Assembly (NCBI RefSeq): GCF_004310665.1
Contig: NZ_SIXF01000005.1
Coordinates: 1-64,000 of the forward strand
DNA: 64,000 bases
From: Pedobacter kyonggii
GTDB lineage: Bacteria; Bacteroidota; Bacteroidia; Sphingobacteriales; Sphingobacteriaceae
Reading direction: 5' to 3'
The notes under the pieces: generated by a model
Seen by the model: the letters and a program-made list of their open reading frames with translations, nothing else
What the model was told of the DNA's origin: nothing
Database searches by the model: none
Shown here: one piece after another, positions 55,598 to 64,000 of the stretch
How positions within the stretch are numbered: position 1 is the first letter of the stretch
Layout: each line of letters begins with the position of its first letter
Made by a program: the position numbers and the translations under genes

Positions 55598-56851
55598 TTA
55601 CCCTCGCTCTTCCCAGATACAGGCAATGTTAATAATGGTTTGTACAGCTTTTTTCATGTCCTGTACACTTACCCATTCTTGTTTGCTATGAAAAGCATGT
55701 TCTCCGGCAAAAATATTGGGGCAAGGTAAACCCATGTAAGAAAGTCGCGAGCCATCGGTTCCGCCACGGATACTTTGTTGTTTGGCCACCACACCTACTC
55801 GTTCAATGGCTTCAATTCCGTATTGAACAATTTTAGGATGCTGATCTAAAACCTGTTTCATGTTGCGGTACTGTGCTTTAATATTAATTTTATAGGTAGA
55901 TTTTGGATATTTAGTCATCACCTTTTTTACGGTTTCTTCTAAAAACTGCCCATGTTCAGCTAGTTTTTCATCGGTAAAATCTCTGATGATAAACTGTGCT
56001 TCTGCCTCTTCTACCTGCCCGTTCATACTCACCGGGTGGATAAATCCTTCTTTTTGATGTGTAGCTTCTGGTGTGAGTGTATCTTTTGGCAGCGAATCTA
56101 AAATTTCAGCAAGGATCTTAATGGCGCTTTCCATTTTTCCTTTTGCAAAGCCTGGGTGAGTGCTTACACCATAAATTTTAAGGGCGGCACCATCGGCAGA
56201 AAAAGTTTCATCTTCGATTGAGCCCAATGTTTCCCCATCTATTGTATAGCCAAAATCGGCACCTAATTTCTTTAAATCGGCTTTGTCTACGCCGCGGCCT
56301 ATTTCTTCATCAGGGGTAAAAAGTAGCTTTATGGTTCCGTGTTTTACATCAGGATTTCTCATTAAAAAGGCAGCTGCTTCCATAATTTCTGCTAGCCCTG
56401 CTTTATTATCGGCACCTAATAAAGTTGTTCCACTTGCCGTGATAATATCGTTACCAATCTGGTGTTTTAGGTCTTTGTGTTCAGACAGTTTTATTACAAT
56501 ATTGTTGTCATCTGGTAGAATTAAGTCTTGTCCTTGATAATTGTCATGAATAATCGGTTTAACATTTTCACCGCTACAATCTGGCGAGGTATCCATGTGC
56601 GAACAGAAGAAAATTACAGGTAACGGCTTGTTTGTGTTTGATGGGATTGTACCATATACATAGCCGTTATCGTCCATTTCGGCATCAGTAACGCCAATTT
56701 CTAACAATTCCTGAACCAGTTCTTTACCTAAGTTTTTTTGTTTTAAGGTTGATGGGCAAGTTGGAGAATTTGGATCAGATTGGGTGTCAATCTTCGCATA
56801 TTTTATAAACCGTTGCTCTAGAGATTTGTTAAAGTTGGTGTATGTGCTCAT
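55598..56851 (-). CDS. pepT: peptidase T (tripeptidase)
   Basis: A 417-aa dizinc aminopeptidase. Metal and catalytic residues are in place: His85/Asp87 (FFCSHMDTSPD), Asp148 (LLGADNKAG), Glu182/Glu183 (TPDEEIGRG), Asp205 (YTIDGETLG) and a C-terminal His (GEHAFHSKQEW). It releases the N-terminal residue from tripeptides in the cytoplasm. Promoter box TACCTTTG lies only 5 bp before the ATG, so the mRNA is probably leaderless. Confidence 0.94.
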   Translation of the reverse strand: MSTYTNFNKSLEQRFIKYAKIDTQSDPNSPTCPSTLKQKNLGKELVQELLEIGVTDAEMDDNGYVYGTIPSNTNKPLPVIFFCSHMDTSPDCSGENVKPIIHDNYQGQDLILPDDNNIVIKLSEHKDLKHQIGNDIITASGTTLLGADNKAGLAEIMEAAAFLMRNPDVKHGTIKLLFTPDEEIGRGVDKADLKKLGADFGYTIDGETLGSIEDETFSADGAALKIYGVSTHPGFAKGKMESAIKILAEILDSLPKDTLTPEATHQKEGFIHPVSMNGQVEEAEAQFIIRDFTDEKLAEHGQFLEETVKKVMTKYPKSTYKINIKAQYRNMKQVLDQHPKIVQYGIEAIERVGVVAKQQSIRGGTDGSRLSYMGLPCPNIFAGEHAFHSKQEWVSVQDMKKAVQTIINIACIWEERG

Positions 56852-56856
56852 AATTC

Positions 56857-56864
56857 AAAGGTAA
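56857..56864 (-). promoter_or_regulatory. -7 promoter box TACCTTTG of pepT
   Basis: Minus strand TACCTTTG-AATTC region gives the box at 56857-56864, directly before the ATG at 56851. A transcription start about 6 nt downstream would fall on or next to the ATG. Confidence 0.6.
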
Positions 56865-56910
56865 AAGTTATAGATATTCGATAAACATATTATTTTTGTA
56901 AAAAAACGAT

Positions 56911-57642
56911 ATGATCTTTAATCTGCTGAGAGCTACTTACATAACCCTTCTGCTTGTTTTTATAGGAAGTTTTTCTTTTGCCCAATCTAATTATTTTAAA
57001 ATGTCGTATGGTTTTGGTGGAGGAATAAACAAATCTTATACGGATGTGTATAAAGGGAGTTTTGGCTACACAGCCTATGGCGTATTCGATTATCATATCA
57101 CGCCGTTTGTAACCCTGGGCTTAGAAGGGCAGTATGGCATGGTTCAGGGTGGAGATATTGAAACCGATCCGCACAACCGTCAGTTTGTAAACCAATATAC
57201 CGCCATTACAGCCAATGTAAAGCTAATGCTTGGTGAGGTGGTGAACTACAATAAAAGCGAGTTTTTATATAATTTGAGGGGTTTATATGTGGGTTTGGGT
57301 ATAGGGGTAGTTAACAACAAGATTACCGATATTGTGCGGTATAAGCCAAGCTGGGCTGCAGTGGATCCTGGATACGGTCCTTTCCCAGGAAAAGATAAAA
57401 GCCTTAATATGACGGTACCGTTAAACTTTGGTTTTAACTATTACATTAACGATGGTTATGGCTATATGAGGTACGTTATCAACATTAATGCACAATCGAA
57501 CTATACTTTTGGCGAAGGTTTGGATGGTTATAACGATTCGAGTACCAAGTTCGCAAACTATTCGCCGGATGTTTACAACGTTTATACCATAGGCTTTAAA
57601 TATATGTTCGGAACGATTAAATCTTATCGTAAAACACTTTAA
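56911..57642 (+). CDS. outer membrane beta-barrel protein
   Basis: A 243-aa protein with a signal peptide (LLLVFIGSFSFAQS, residues about 14-27) and alternating aromatic strands typical of an 8-strand barrel (KMSYGFGGGINKSYTDVYKG, YVVINI-like RYVININAQSNYTFGEG, YTIGFKYMFG at the end). Family not named. Probably a small porin-like outer membrane protein. It is followed by the M14 peptidase gene with 30 bp spacing. Confidence 0.75.
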   Translation: MIFNLLRATYITLLLVFIGSFSFAQSNYFKMSYGFGGGINKSYTDVYKGSFGYTAYGVFDYHITPFVTLGLEGQYGMVQGGDIETDPHNRQFVNQYTAITANVKLMLGEVVNYNKSEFLYNLRGLYVGLGIGVVNNKITDIVRYKPSWAAVDPGYGPFPGKDKSLNMTVPLNFGFNYYINDGYGYMRYVININAQSNYTFGEGLDGYNDSSTKFANYSPDVYNVYTIGFKYMFGTIKSYRKTL

Positions 57643-57672
57643 TAACATCATTTCATTTCTTAGATTTAAGGC

Positions 57673-59412
57673 ATGAGAAAATTCTTTGTGTTTTGTTTAA
57701 TCTCGATGAGATTAAAAGCTGCCGCACAAAAAACACCCTTCGAGTTAAGCGGAAAAATTGAAACCACAACTTACACTTCCGCAATATCTTATTACGAAAA
57801 TTTGGCTAAGACTTATCCAGAGGCCAAATTGTTCACTTATGGAAGTACAGATTTTGGTAAACCTTTACACGTGTTGGTTTTGTCGCACGATCGGGTTTTC
57901 GATCCTTCTGAGATTAGAAAGCAGAATAAAAGGATTTTATTGATCAACAACGGTATTCACCCTGGCGAACCAGAGGGTGTAGATGCATCGATGATGCTAG
58001 CCCGCGATCTGCTTAAAGCAGGTAAGCTGCCAAAAAATGTAGTGATCTGCATCATTCCTTTGTACAATATAGATGGCAGTTTTAACCGTAGCGGAACATC
58101 AAGGGCCAACCAGAACGGACCAGTTGCCTATGGCTTTAGGGGCAATAGTAAGAACCTCGATCTGAACCGTGATTTCATCAAAACAGATTCGAAAAATTCA
58201 GCTGCGTTTCAACTCATTTTTAATACCTGGCAACCCGAGATATTTGTAGATACGCATACCAGCAATGGTGCCGATTATCAATATGTAATGACACTTATCC
58301 CTACACAAAGAGATAAGCTGAACCCGATTCTTTCTGGTTATTTAACTAAAACATTGTTGCCCGATCTATATGCAGGAATGGAGAAGATGGGGTACCCGAT
58401 GGTTCCCTATGTAAATTCGATCGGCGAAACGCCAGAAAGCGGAATAACCGGATTTATAGATCCCCCACGTTATTCTACCGGATATACCACGCTGCACAAT
58501 ACTATAGGTTTTATGCCAGAAACACATATGCTAAAATCGTACGATTTGCGTGTGGATGCTACTTACAAACTTTTGCAAACCTATATTCAGGTTGTAGAAC
58601 GCGATGCCAAGGTTATTGGAGAAAATAAGCGGAAGGCAGATGAATTTGTGGCTGCTCAAAAGGAATTTCCTTTAGAATGGAAACTGAATAAAAGCGAGGT
58701 AAACGATCTGACCTTTAAAGGCTTTGAGGCCGGGCAAAAAACCAGCACGGTAAGCGGCGCTGATCGTTTATATTACGACCGCAGTAAACCTTACACCAAA
58801 ACCATTAAAGAATGGAACAAGTTCGAACCTGTGGTGTCTATTCAAAAACCGGTTGCCTACATTATTCCGAAAGCCTGGGACCGTGTAATTGCCCTGCTTA
58901 AACTGAATAATGTTAAACTGCGGGAACTTAGGGCCAATCAGAAAATTGACGTAGAAAGCTATTATATCGGCGATTTTAAAACCGGAACAAGACCCTACGA
59001 AGGGCACTATCTGCACTCAGCCGTAAAATTGAATACGCTAAAGCAGAATCTCCAATATTATGCAGGCGATTTTGTGGTTTATGTTAACCAACCTGTTAAC
59101 CGTTATATTGTAGAAACACTGGAGCCACAGGCTACTGACTCTTATTTCAACTGGAATTTTTTCGATTCAATTCTGGATATGAAGGAACATTATTCGGCAT
59201 ATGTTTTTGAAGATACCGCAACAGCACTCCTTAACAATAATCCAGAACTACAGCATAAACTGGAGGCGAAAAAAGCTTCAGACGCCGAATTTGCGAAGAA
59301 TGCGGGTGCACAACTTGATTTTGTATATAAAAATTCTGATTATTACGAAAAAACACACAATAGATATCCGGTAGCCCGTTTGGTTACAGACATAAAACTT
59401 GATTTAAAATAA
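57673..59412 (+). CDS. secreted M14-family zinc carboxypeptidase
   Basis: A 579-aa protein with a short signal (MRKFFVFCLISMRLKAAAQK). The zinc site is His96 and Glu99 (NNGIHPGEPEG) plus His195 (VDTHTSNGAD); the catalytic Glu is E283 in GFMPETHM. The C-terminal 250 residues form an accessory domain (FEPVVSIQKPVAYIIPKAWD). It removes C-terminal residues in the periplasm or outside. Ends 4 bp before the rhomboid gene, so the two are co-transcribed. Confidence 0.9.
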   Translation: MRKFFVFCLISMRLKAAAQKTPFELSGKIETTTYTSAISYYENLAKTYPEAKLFTYGSTDFGKPLHVLVLSHDRVFDPSEIRKQNKRILLINNGIHPGEPEGVDASMMLARDLLKAGKLPKNVVICIIPLYNIDGSFNRSGTSRANQNGPVAYGFRGNSKNLDLNRDFIKTDSKNSAAFQLIFNTWQPEIFVDTHTSNGADYQYVMTLIPTQRDKLNPILSGYLTKTLLPDLYAGMEKMGYPMVPYVNSIGETPESGITGFIDPPRYSTGYTTLHNTIGFMPETHMLKSYDLRVDATYKLLQTYIQVVERDAKVIGENKRKADEFVAAQKEFPLEWKLNKSEVNDLTFKGFEAGQKTSTVSGADRLYYDRSKPYTKTIKEWNKFEPVVSIQKPVAYIIPKAWDRVIALLKLNNVKLRELRANQKIDVESYYIGDFKTGTRPYEGHYLHSAVKLNTLKQNLQYYAGDFVVYVNQPVNRYIVETLEPQATDSYFNWNFFDSILDMKEHYSAYVFEDTATALLNNNPELQHKLEAKKASDAEFAKNAGAQLDFVYKNSDYYEKTHNRYPVARLVTDIKLDLK

Positions 59413-59416
59413 CTCC

Positions 59417-60031
59417 ATGGAATACTTCAATATTGCACCAGTTGCCTCCGTAATTTTCGTTTTTACTATTATTACCAGCCTGTACGCTTTCTACGATCAC
59501 TCCCTTTACGGGAAATTTATGCTGCATCCTTATAGTGTTTCGAAAGGACAGAATGTATATACCTTGATTACCAGCGGGCTTGTGCATGCAGATTGGATGC
59601 ACCTGTTTTTTAATATGTTTACCTTTTATGCTTTTGCCTTTACACTGGAAAGATTAATGGGGAGCTGGCAGTTTGGATTACTTTATTTTTTAGGACTAGT
59701 ACTGAGTGATTTACCCACCGTTATTAAATATAAAGATCATTTTAACTACAATAGCCTAGGTGCTTCAGGAGCGATTAGTGCCGTGCTTTTTAGCTATATT
59801 TTGTTTAATCCAATGTCTAAAATTTATATCATGTTTATCCCGATTGGAATTCCTGCTGTAGTTTTTGGGATTTTGTATTTAATTTATTGTGCTTATGCTT
59901 CCCGCAATTCGAGAGACCATATCAATCATGATGCACACTTTTTTGGTGCCTTAACCGGATTGATTTTTACCATCATTTTTGTTCCAGGGATTTTGCAGAA
60001 CTTTATTGCCATGTTAACGGGAGGGAGATAA
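59417..60031 (+). CDS. rhomboid-family intramembrane serine protease
   Basis: A 204-aa protein with six TM segments. The catalytic pair is Ser117 in LGASGAIS and His174 in DAHFFGALTG; the conserved HLFFNMFTFYAF loop is at about 59-70. It cuts membrane-tethered substrates inside the bilayer. Follows the M14 peptidase gene closely. Confidence 0.92.
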   Translation: MEYFNIAPVASVIFVFTIITSLYAFYDHSLYGKFMLHPYSVSKGQNVYTLITSGLVHADWMHLFFNMFTFYAFAFTLERLMGSWQFGLLYFLGLVLSDLPTVIKYKDHFNYNSLGASGAISAVLFSYILFNPMSKIYIMFIPIGIPAVVFGILYLIYCAYASRNSRDHINHDAHFFGALTGLIFTIIFVPGILQNFIAMLTGGR

Positions 60032-60033
60032 TC

Positions 60034-60220
60034 ATTAACCACAGATAAAAAGGATGAACACAGATATAAAATATTTAAGCAGCAAAACTTTAAATCTGCA
60101 TTCAACATTTAGACAAACCGTTTTAATGTACTTAATCTCTTAACGGTTAAAATGTTTTCAATGTATAACATTAAGGCACTACCCTTTTCTTAATGCTCTT
60201 AATTTCTTAACGATAAAAAG
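60034..60220. repeat. AACCACAGAT repeat region
   Basis: The spacer between rhomboid and the next, convergent gene opens with ATTAACCACAGATAAAAAG, a distant relative of the AACCACAAAG repeats, followed by short TTAATnnnCTTAA motifs. No gene. Confidence 0.4.
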
Positions 60221-60221
60221 T

Positions 60222-61205
60222 CTAGCCCGCCGTAGGCAAATAAGGTTTCTCGAAGAAACTCATCGGTTCATCAGGGTTTTTAATAATCTCGAATACCACA
60301 TAACCCCAGGGTTTCCAGAAGTTTTCCAATACCTGCGCATATACTTTATTTTGCCAAACATCAAAAAGCGGTTTGGTCATGTTTCCGCGTAAGGGCATGG
60401 CTTCGATATAAGTGGTACCTTCTACTGGCATAAAAGTATACTCAGGCAAACGGTTAAACAGATAGGCAGAGTAATAAAAACGGGCACTCAGTTCTTCAAA
60501 CTGTTCTGCGGTTAAAGCTTTTCCTTTTATTTCGTTGATGATATCCTGATGATAGCGTTTATTGGTGCCATTATCCTGTAAACAGGCGATGATGCCAAAA
60601 TCTTTCATTTTTAACGAGAAGGTTAACGTGTTAATCTCATCACGGAAACTGAATGGTGTTTCTCCGTTTTCTAATTTAACTACAGTGATAGACCATGGCG
60701 AAAAATCTTCAAACTCTAGGCTGGTATACAGGTTCTGCATCATGAAATTCAAATTGGCAAATTTCATCATTAACGATTGCGACATGTTTAATCCGTCGGC
60801 AGTCATTTCTTTACGTAAGGCCGAATGCATTTCGATATAGACAAAGCCATATAAAAACTTACCGATCCAATTAAAAAGATCCAGCTCTGGTAATGCAGAA
60901 ACGGCATCATAACCAGTTGCAAACGAAGCTTCGATTTTGTGTTCAAGCGGGCTTAAAAACTGCTCGTCTACTTCACTGTTTACCGGAATAACCAGCGTAT
61001 TGTACGAACGGATACTCTCATCCAAAAACTGGATCTGCTCTTCGCCACTTAAACCAGCCTGCGCTAACAACCATTTTGGAATTAACGGCACCTGAACAAC
61101 AGGCGAATTAAAAGTTTTGCCACTTAAGAAGCAGATTTTGTATAAAAAATCGAAGTTTTGGAAAGGGTTGTATAAGCCAGTATTCATCACTGCAATATTA
61201 GCCAT
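60222..61205 (-). CDS. conserved hypothetical protein, 327 aa
   Basis: A soluble protein without signal or TM segments. N-terminal MANIAVMNTGLYNPFQNFDF, a helical middle (SLMMKFANLNFMMQNLYTSL) and a Trp/Phe-rich C-terminus (VLENFWKPWGYVVFEIIK). I do not recognise a family or catalytic motif. Stand-alone and convergent with the rhomboid gene. Its unbroken length and clear start make it a real gene; function unknown. Confidence 0.75.
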   Translation of the reverse strand: MANIAVMNTGLYNPFQNFDFLYKICFLSGKTFNSPVVQVPLIPKWLLAQAGLSGEEQIQFLDESIRSYNTLVIPVNSEVDEQFLSPLEHKIEASFATGYDAVSALPELDLFNWIGKFLYGFVYIEMHSALRKEMTADGLNMSQSLMMKFANLNFMMQNLYTSLEFEDFSPWSITVVKLENGETPFSFRDEINTLTFSLKMKDFGIIACLQDNGTNKRYHQDIINEIKGKALTAEQFEELSARFYYSAYLFNRLPEYTFMPVEGTTYIEAMPLRGNMTKPLFDVWQNKVYAQVLENFWKPWGYVVFEIIKNPDEPMSFFEKPYLPTAG

Positions 61206-61480
61206 TATATTTTTAGCGCTTTATGCCGATATTTTATTTTAACGCAGGGATTACAAGTGGTGAGCTTTCTGATCAAACCTTTGGCTTTCCTGCTTATTTC
61301 AGGAAAGAGAGCGTGTTCCATGGTAAAAAGGTTTGAGCGCCCAGTTTTTTATCGGTGGCTTAATGCAAATTCCGACGAATGTTCATTAATTCGTTAAGTA
61401 AAAGGGAGAGGCCTATCATCAGAAAACAATAAATAGATTTCTCCCTGTGGAGGGGGCCGTTCAAAAGAATCGTTTAGACA

Positions 61481-63010
61481 TTAGAAAGATTTTGTTAGCT
61501 TGAGCATCAAACCAAATGAATCATCAAGAAGCTCGCCTTGATCAAACGATGTTGCAAACCCGCCATTAATCCCATTTCTGAACGATTTCATACCTTCAAT
61601 ATAAAAGGAAAATTGATCTGCTTTATCAAACACACCACCCTTGTTTAGATGAACGAACTCTCCCAGGCTATGGCCATAATCACTGGTCCCAAATGTTCCG
61701 TAATTATTGGAATAAGTTAATTTCGTCAGCACCTCCCAATCTTTTATTGACCCCTCAATACCTAAATGAAAAGCCACAACCCGGTTATTAACAAAATATT
61801 CATTTCTGATTTCCTGCCCAGCTTTTATATCTTCTCTTCTGGTGATTAGTGCATTTCCGAGCCCTTTATTCATATATGACCATCCGCTTTTATAATAAAA
61901 ATTATTATAATAATCTTCATCCCCGGACTTTGTTAGCTTTGACCATGGATAACCAGCCTGGTCTTTGGAATAGAATATTTCCACAAGCAGCTTTTTCCAT
62001 TTAAAAAGACCACTTGTTTTGCTGAAGTTTTTATTGGTTATCGTTACTCCGGTTAGGCCATCAGCGATATTCGCTAATTTAGACAGGGCTCCTACATCAT
62101 AAAAATTCTGTCGATATATCAGCACATTAATCTTATCAAAATTATATTCTGCGCCAATATCAAGGGAACCCAATTGATTGCCTATTTTAGATGTATAATA
62201 TCCGTTTCCTTCATAAGCTTTTCCCAGCATAACATATTTAAAGGTTTCAAAGTCGGATAATCTAAAGGATGGGCCAAAAATGTCTTTTTCACTTCCCCAA
62301 AATGCTTGATGATTAAATCCACCATGCATTTTGAACCTCCAATCGGGCTTGCCAAGCCTTATATAGAGTGATTTTTGATGAAAAAAGGTACTCTGATAAT
62401 AAAACTCAGAATTCACAGGATTTTGAATATTCATTTTACCAAGCCATCCGTGCAGTATGTTTCCTTTGATGGCAAACAATTTATTCAAAACAGGTATAGC
62501 ATAGTAATCAGGAATGGAAATCTCTACCCGAGGTACCCCTGGGGCATTGCCTGAGACTGCAAAATTGCCAACACTCAGGGTAGTGTCTCCATTAAGGCCC
62601 ATTACATTTTTATTTCTTCCGACAATGAGATTAAAAATACCAATTCTGCCTTTTACATAGGCTTCAACCAATTGAAAGTTAGTGCCTTTGCCCAGATTGC
62701 CCCTGCCTTCAAAACCAAAACCCCAATCTAATAATTTCTGCTTTTTATCAGTGCTGTCTTTTGGAGGCAATGGAGAGAAGTCCTTATATGCTTTACCAAT
62801 AAAACTTTGAGACAGACCAGAAAGCGGAACAGAACCAAATTGGTTAGAACGCATCCAGAAGGGTACAGTACCATTGGTAGTACCTATAGTTTGCGATTCT
62901 AGCTCAAATTTTACAGGCACTTTTTGTGCAGAAACAATATTGCACATCAAAACAAAACAGATTAGCTGATAAAACACTTTCGGATTTATCTTTGATGGGA
63001 ATGCAGTCAT
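61481..63010 (-). CDS. Wzi-like capsule assembly outer membrane protein
   Basis: A 509-aa protein with signal MTAFPSKINPKVFYQLICFV (to about residue 28, IVSAQ). The rest is a beta-barrel with many aromatic strands. VPFWMRSNQFGSVPLSG and GFGFEGRGNLGKGTNFQLVE are typical of the Wzi family. Wzi anchors capsule or exopolysaccharide at the outer membrane. The upstream neighbour on the same strand (cut by the window end) might belong to the same surface polysaccharide locus. Confidence 0.85.
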   Translation of the reverse strand: MTAFPSKINPKVFYQLICFVLMCNIVSAQKVPVKFELESQTIGTTNGTVPFWMRSNQFGSVPLSGLSQSFIGKAYKDFSPLPPKDSTDKKQKLLDWGFGFEGRGNLGKGTNFQLVEAYVKGRIGIFNLIVGRNKNVMGLNGDTTLSVGNFAVSGNAPGVPRVEISIPDYYAIPVLNKLFAIKGNILHGWLGKMNIQNPVNSEFYYQSTFFHQKSLYIRLGKPDWRFKMHGGFNHQAFWGSEKDIFGPSFRLSDFETFKYVMLGKAYEGNGYYTSKIGNQLGSLDIGAEYNFDKINVLIYRQNFYDVGALSKLANIADGLTGVTITNKNFSKTSGLFKWKKLLVEIFYSKDQAGYPWSKLTKSGDEDYYNNFYYKSGWSYMNKGLGNALITRREDIKAGQEIRNEYFVNNRVVAFHLGIEGSIKDWEVLTKLTYSNNYGTFGTSDYGHSLGEFVHLNKGGVFDKADQFSFYIEGMKSFRNGINGGFATSFDQGELLDDSFGLMLKLTKSF

Positions 63011-63472
63011 AGATAGAAGATGATTAGGTTTTTAATTTAGCTATTGGTGCCATTATCTCTAACCATAACGAAAATGTGAGATCAATCGTCTGTCTTTAGT
63101 GTAAAAAGAACACTAAGCCTATCCGGGCTATGTTTGGGGCCGCTGTAAACTTTGATCACGGGATAAAGCTTTGAAGGTAGGATTAAACTTCATTCATCAA
63201 CCTATACCACAAAAGCTGAAATAGTCAATTTGGCCTCGCCAATCGCATGAGGTTCGCCGTTCATATTTATTTTTGCCGTTTATCTGTCCTTTTTGAGATT
63301 CAAACATGCCCTGCAAAGTTTAACTGGTAAGAGGAATGATTTGTAAGTTATGATGCCAGAGCGGATTTTAAGTATAAAGGCGTTTTAAAAAATATTTCTT
63401 TACCTGATGGCTTACTTAAGTTTAGCCCACTGGGATTGGGTGCCTTATTCATTTTAACAAAATAAAATTCTG
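63011..63472. other. intergenic, no gene seen
   Basis: About 460 bp between wzi-like and the last gene. No open frame with family character, no RNA gene and no strong hairpin detected. It probably contains the promoter of the wzi-like gene, but I find no clear -7 box. Confidence 0.45.
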
Positions 63473-64000
63473 CTAATAGTTATTATAATAATAACTGATA
63501 TCATCAACCAGCTGGTTGTAAATGGGTTTGGTAAATTCTAAAAACAAAGCACTTGGTGGTGGGGGCAATTGCTCCCTCCTTCTGGTAATGGCCAGTTGCT
63601 GTTTACTCAGTGCCCTATCATCACCTTTATAGGTTGCCCAATTATCTCTCCATACATAAGTTCCAGGGAATTTCTGCTGGCGTACCAGTTTCTTCGTGTT
63701 CCAATCGGTAATGCTCATATCCAACAAACCTGATGAGGATATATTCTTTTCGAAAAGACTTAAAGTGGCTTTTACTGTGCCATAGATAGGCTTTTTCTCA
63801 CGGGTTTCGCCGATTACCACACTGTCGCGTTTCAACTTTTCTACCCTTTCTTTTATATAGGTCTGGCCTACCACAAAATCATCAAAGTTTAAACTCAATA
63901 CCTGATCGGGAACAATTTTTTGGTTGGTTGCCTGAGCCTCGCCATAAAATATCACAAACTTATTTCTCGAGTAGTTTCCAATAAACTGATCGATCTGCTG
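63473..64000 (-). CDS. hypothetical protein, C-terminal part (runs off window end)
   Basis: The frame is open from 64000 to the stop at 63473; an internal GTG at 63955 is not the true start because coding continues upstream (QQIDQFIGNYSRNKFVIFYG). The C-terminal 175 residues contain VRQQKFPGTYVWRDNWATYK and end with Tyr-rich YYNNY. No family recognised. It may be the tail of a surface or lipoprotein gene. Confidence 0.6.
   Translation of the reverse strand, partial: QQIDQFIGNYSRNKFVIFYGEAQATNQKIVPDQVLSLNFDDFVVGQTYIKERVEKLKRDSVVIGETREKKPIYGTVKATLSLFEKNISSSGLLDMSITDWNTKKLVRQQKFPGTYVWRDNWATYKGDDRALSKQQLAITRRREQLPPPPSALFLEFTKPIYNQLVDDISYYYNNY

Overview
The window looks like chromosomal DNA of a Bacteroidota bacterium close to Pedobacter (Sphingobacteriaceae). 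The signs are low-to-moderate GC, promoters with the Bacteroidota -7 box TAnnTTTG, a large SprB-like secreted protein with a type B C-terminal sorting domain (type IX secretion), a grasp-with-SPASM RiPP cluster, LytTR signalling, a Wzi-type protein and DUF2807, DUF6804 and AAA_14/DUF4143 proteins. Genus is inferred from gene content only. No rRNA, tRNA or CRISPR array was found.

Layout. 1-2.9 kb is an eroded accessory zone: a cut ISL3-type transposase, small hypothetical genes, a frameshifted gene, a 451-bp deletion copy of an ATPase locus and a metallophosphoesterase stub. 2.9-6.3 kb is the SprB-like protein. 6.9-8.6 kb is an AAA_14/DUF4143 ATPase with four upstream repeats phased at exactly 33 bp; the deletion copy at 2.0-2.5 kb keeps the same array. 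8.8-9.6 kb holds two decayed genes. 9.6-16.1 kb is a leftward grasp-with-SPASM RiPP operon: three precursors, an internal terminator, ATP-grasp maturase, a 53-aa gene, SPASM maturase, C39-peptidase ABC exporter and HlyD adaptor. It diverges from a LytS/LytTR-type two-component system (16.7-19.3 kb). A dead hipB-like antitoxin with intact operators follows, then a secreted DUF2807 protein and a GC-richer ABC transporter/NEW3 operon (21-24 kb).

24.6-35.5 kb is the most unusual part. A TPR sensor kinase and LuxR-type regulator sit among four transcription units whose promoters share a palindrome, TTACGG-N4-CCGTAA, with CCGTAAGG exactly 19 bp from the -7 box in three cases and a similar arrangement in the fourth. 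The units are a seven-gene leftward run (DUF4177-like, YidD-like, DUF6804-like, coiled-coil membrane protein, vWA-like secreted protein, Cys-rich lipoprotein, nuclease lipoprotein); a small secreted protein; YegP plus an orphan HsdR-N nuclease-fold protein; and a two-TM protein. I propose one envelope or stress regulon controlled by the local two-component system.

35.7-40.2 kb is a SWIM/WGR gene pair. 40.8-47.2 kb is a complete thiazole and pyrimidine thiamine operon (thiS-thiC-two ThiE/TenI paralogues-thiG-thiH-thiF) behind a TPP riboswitch. 47.7-64 kb is mostly housekeeping or general genes: subtilase lipoprotein, ABC-F ATPase, LRR-kinase, VOC protein, aldose epimerase, NTF2-like protein, peptidase T, beta-barrel protein, M14 peptidase, rhomboid protease, an unknown 327-aa protein, Wzi and a gene cut by the window end. 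Intergenic regions carry dispersed repeats (AACCACAAAG family) and REP-like hairpins.
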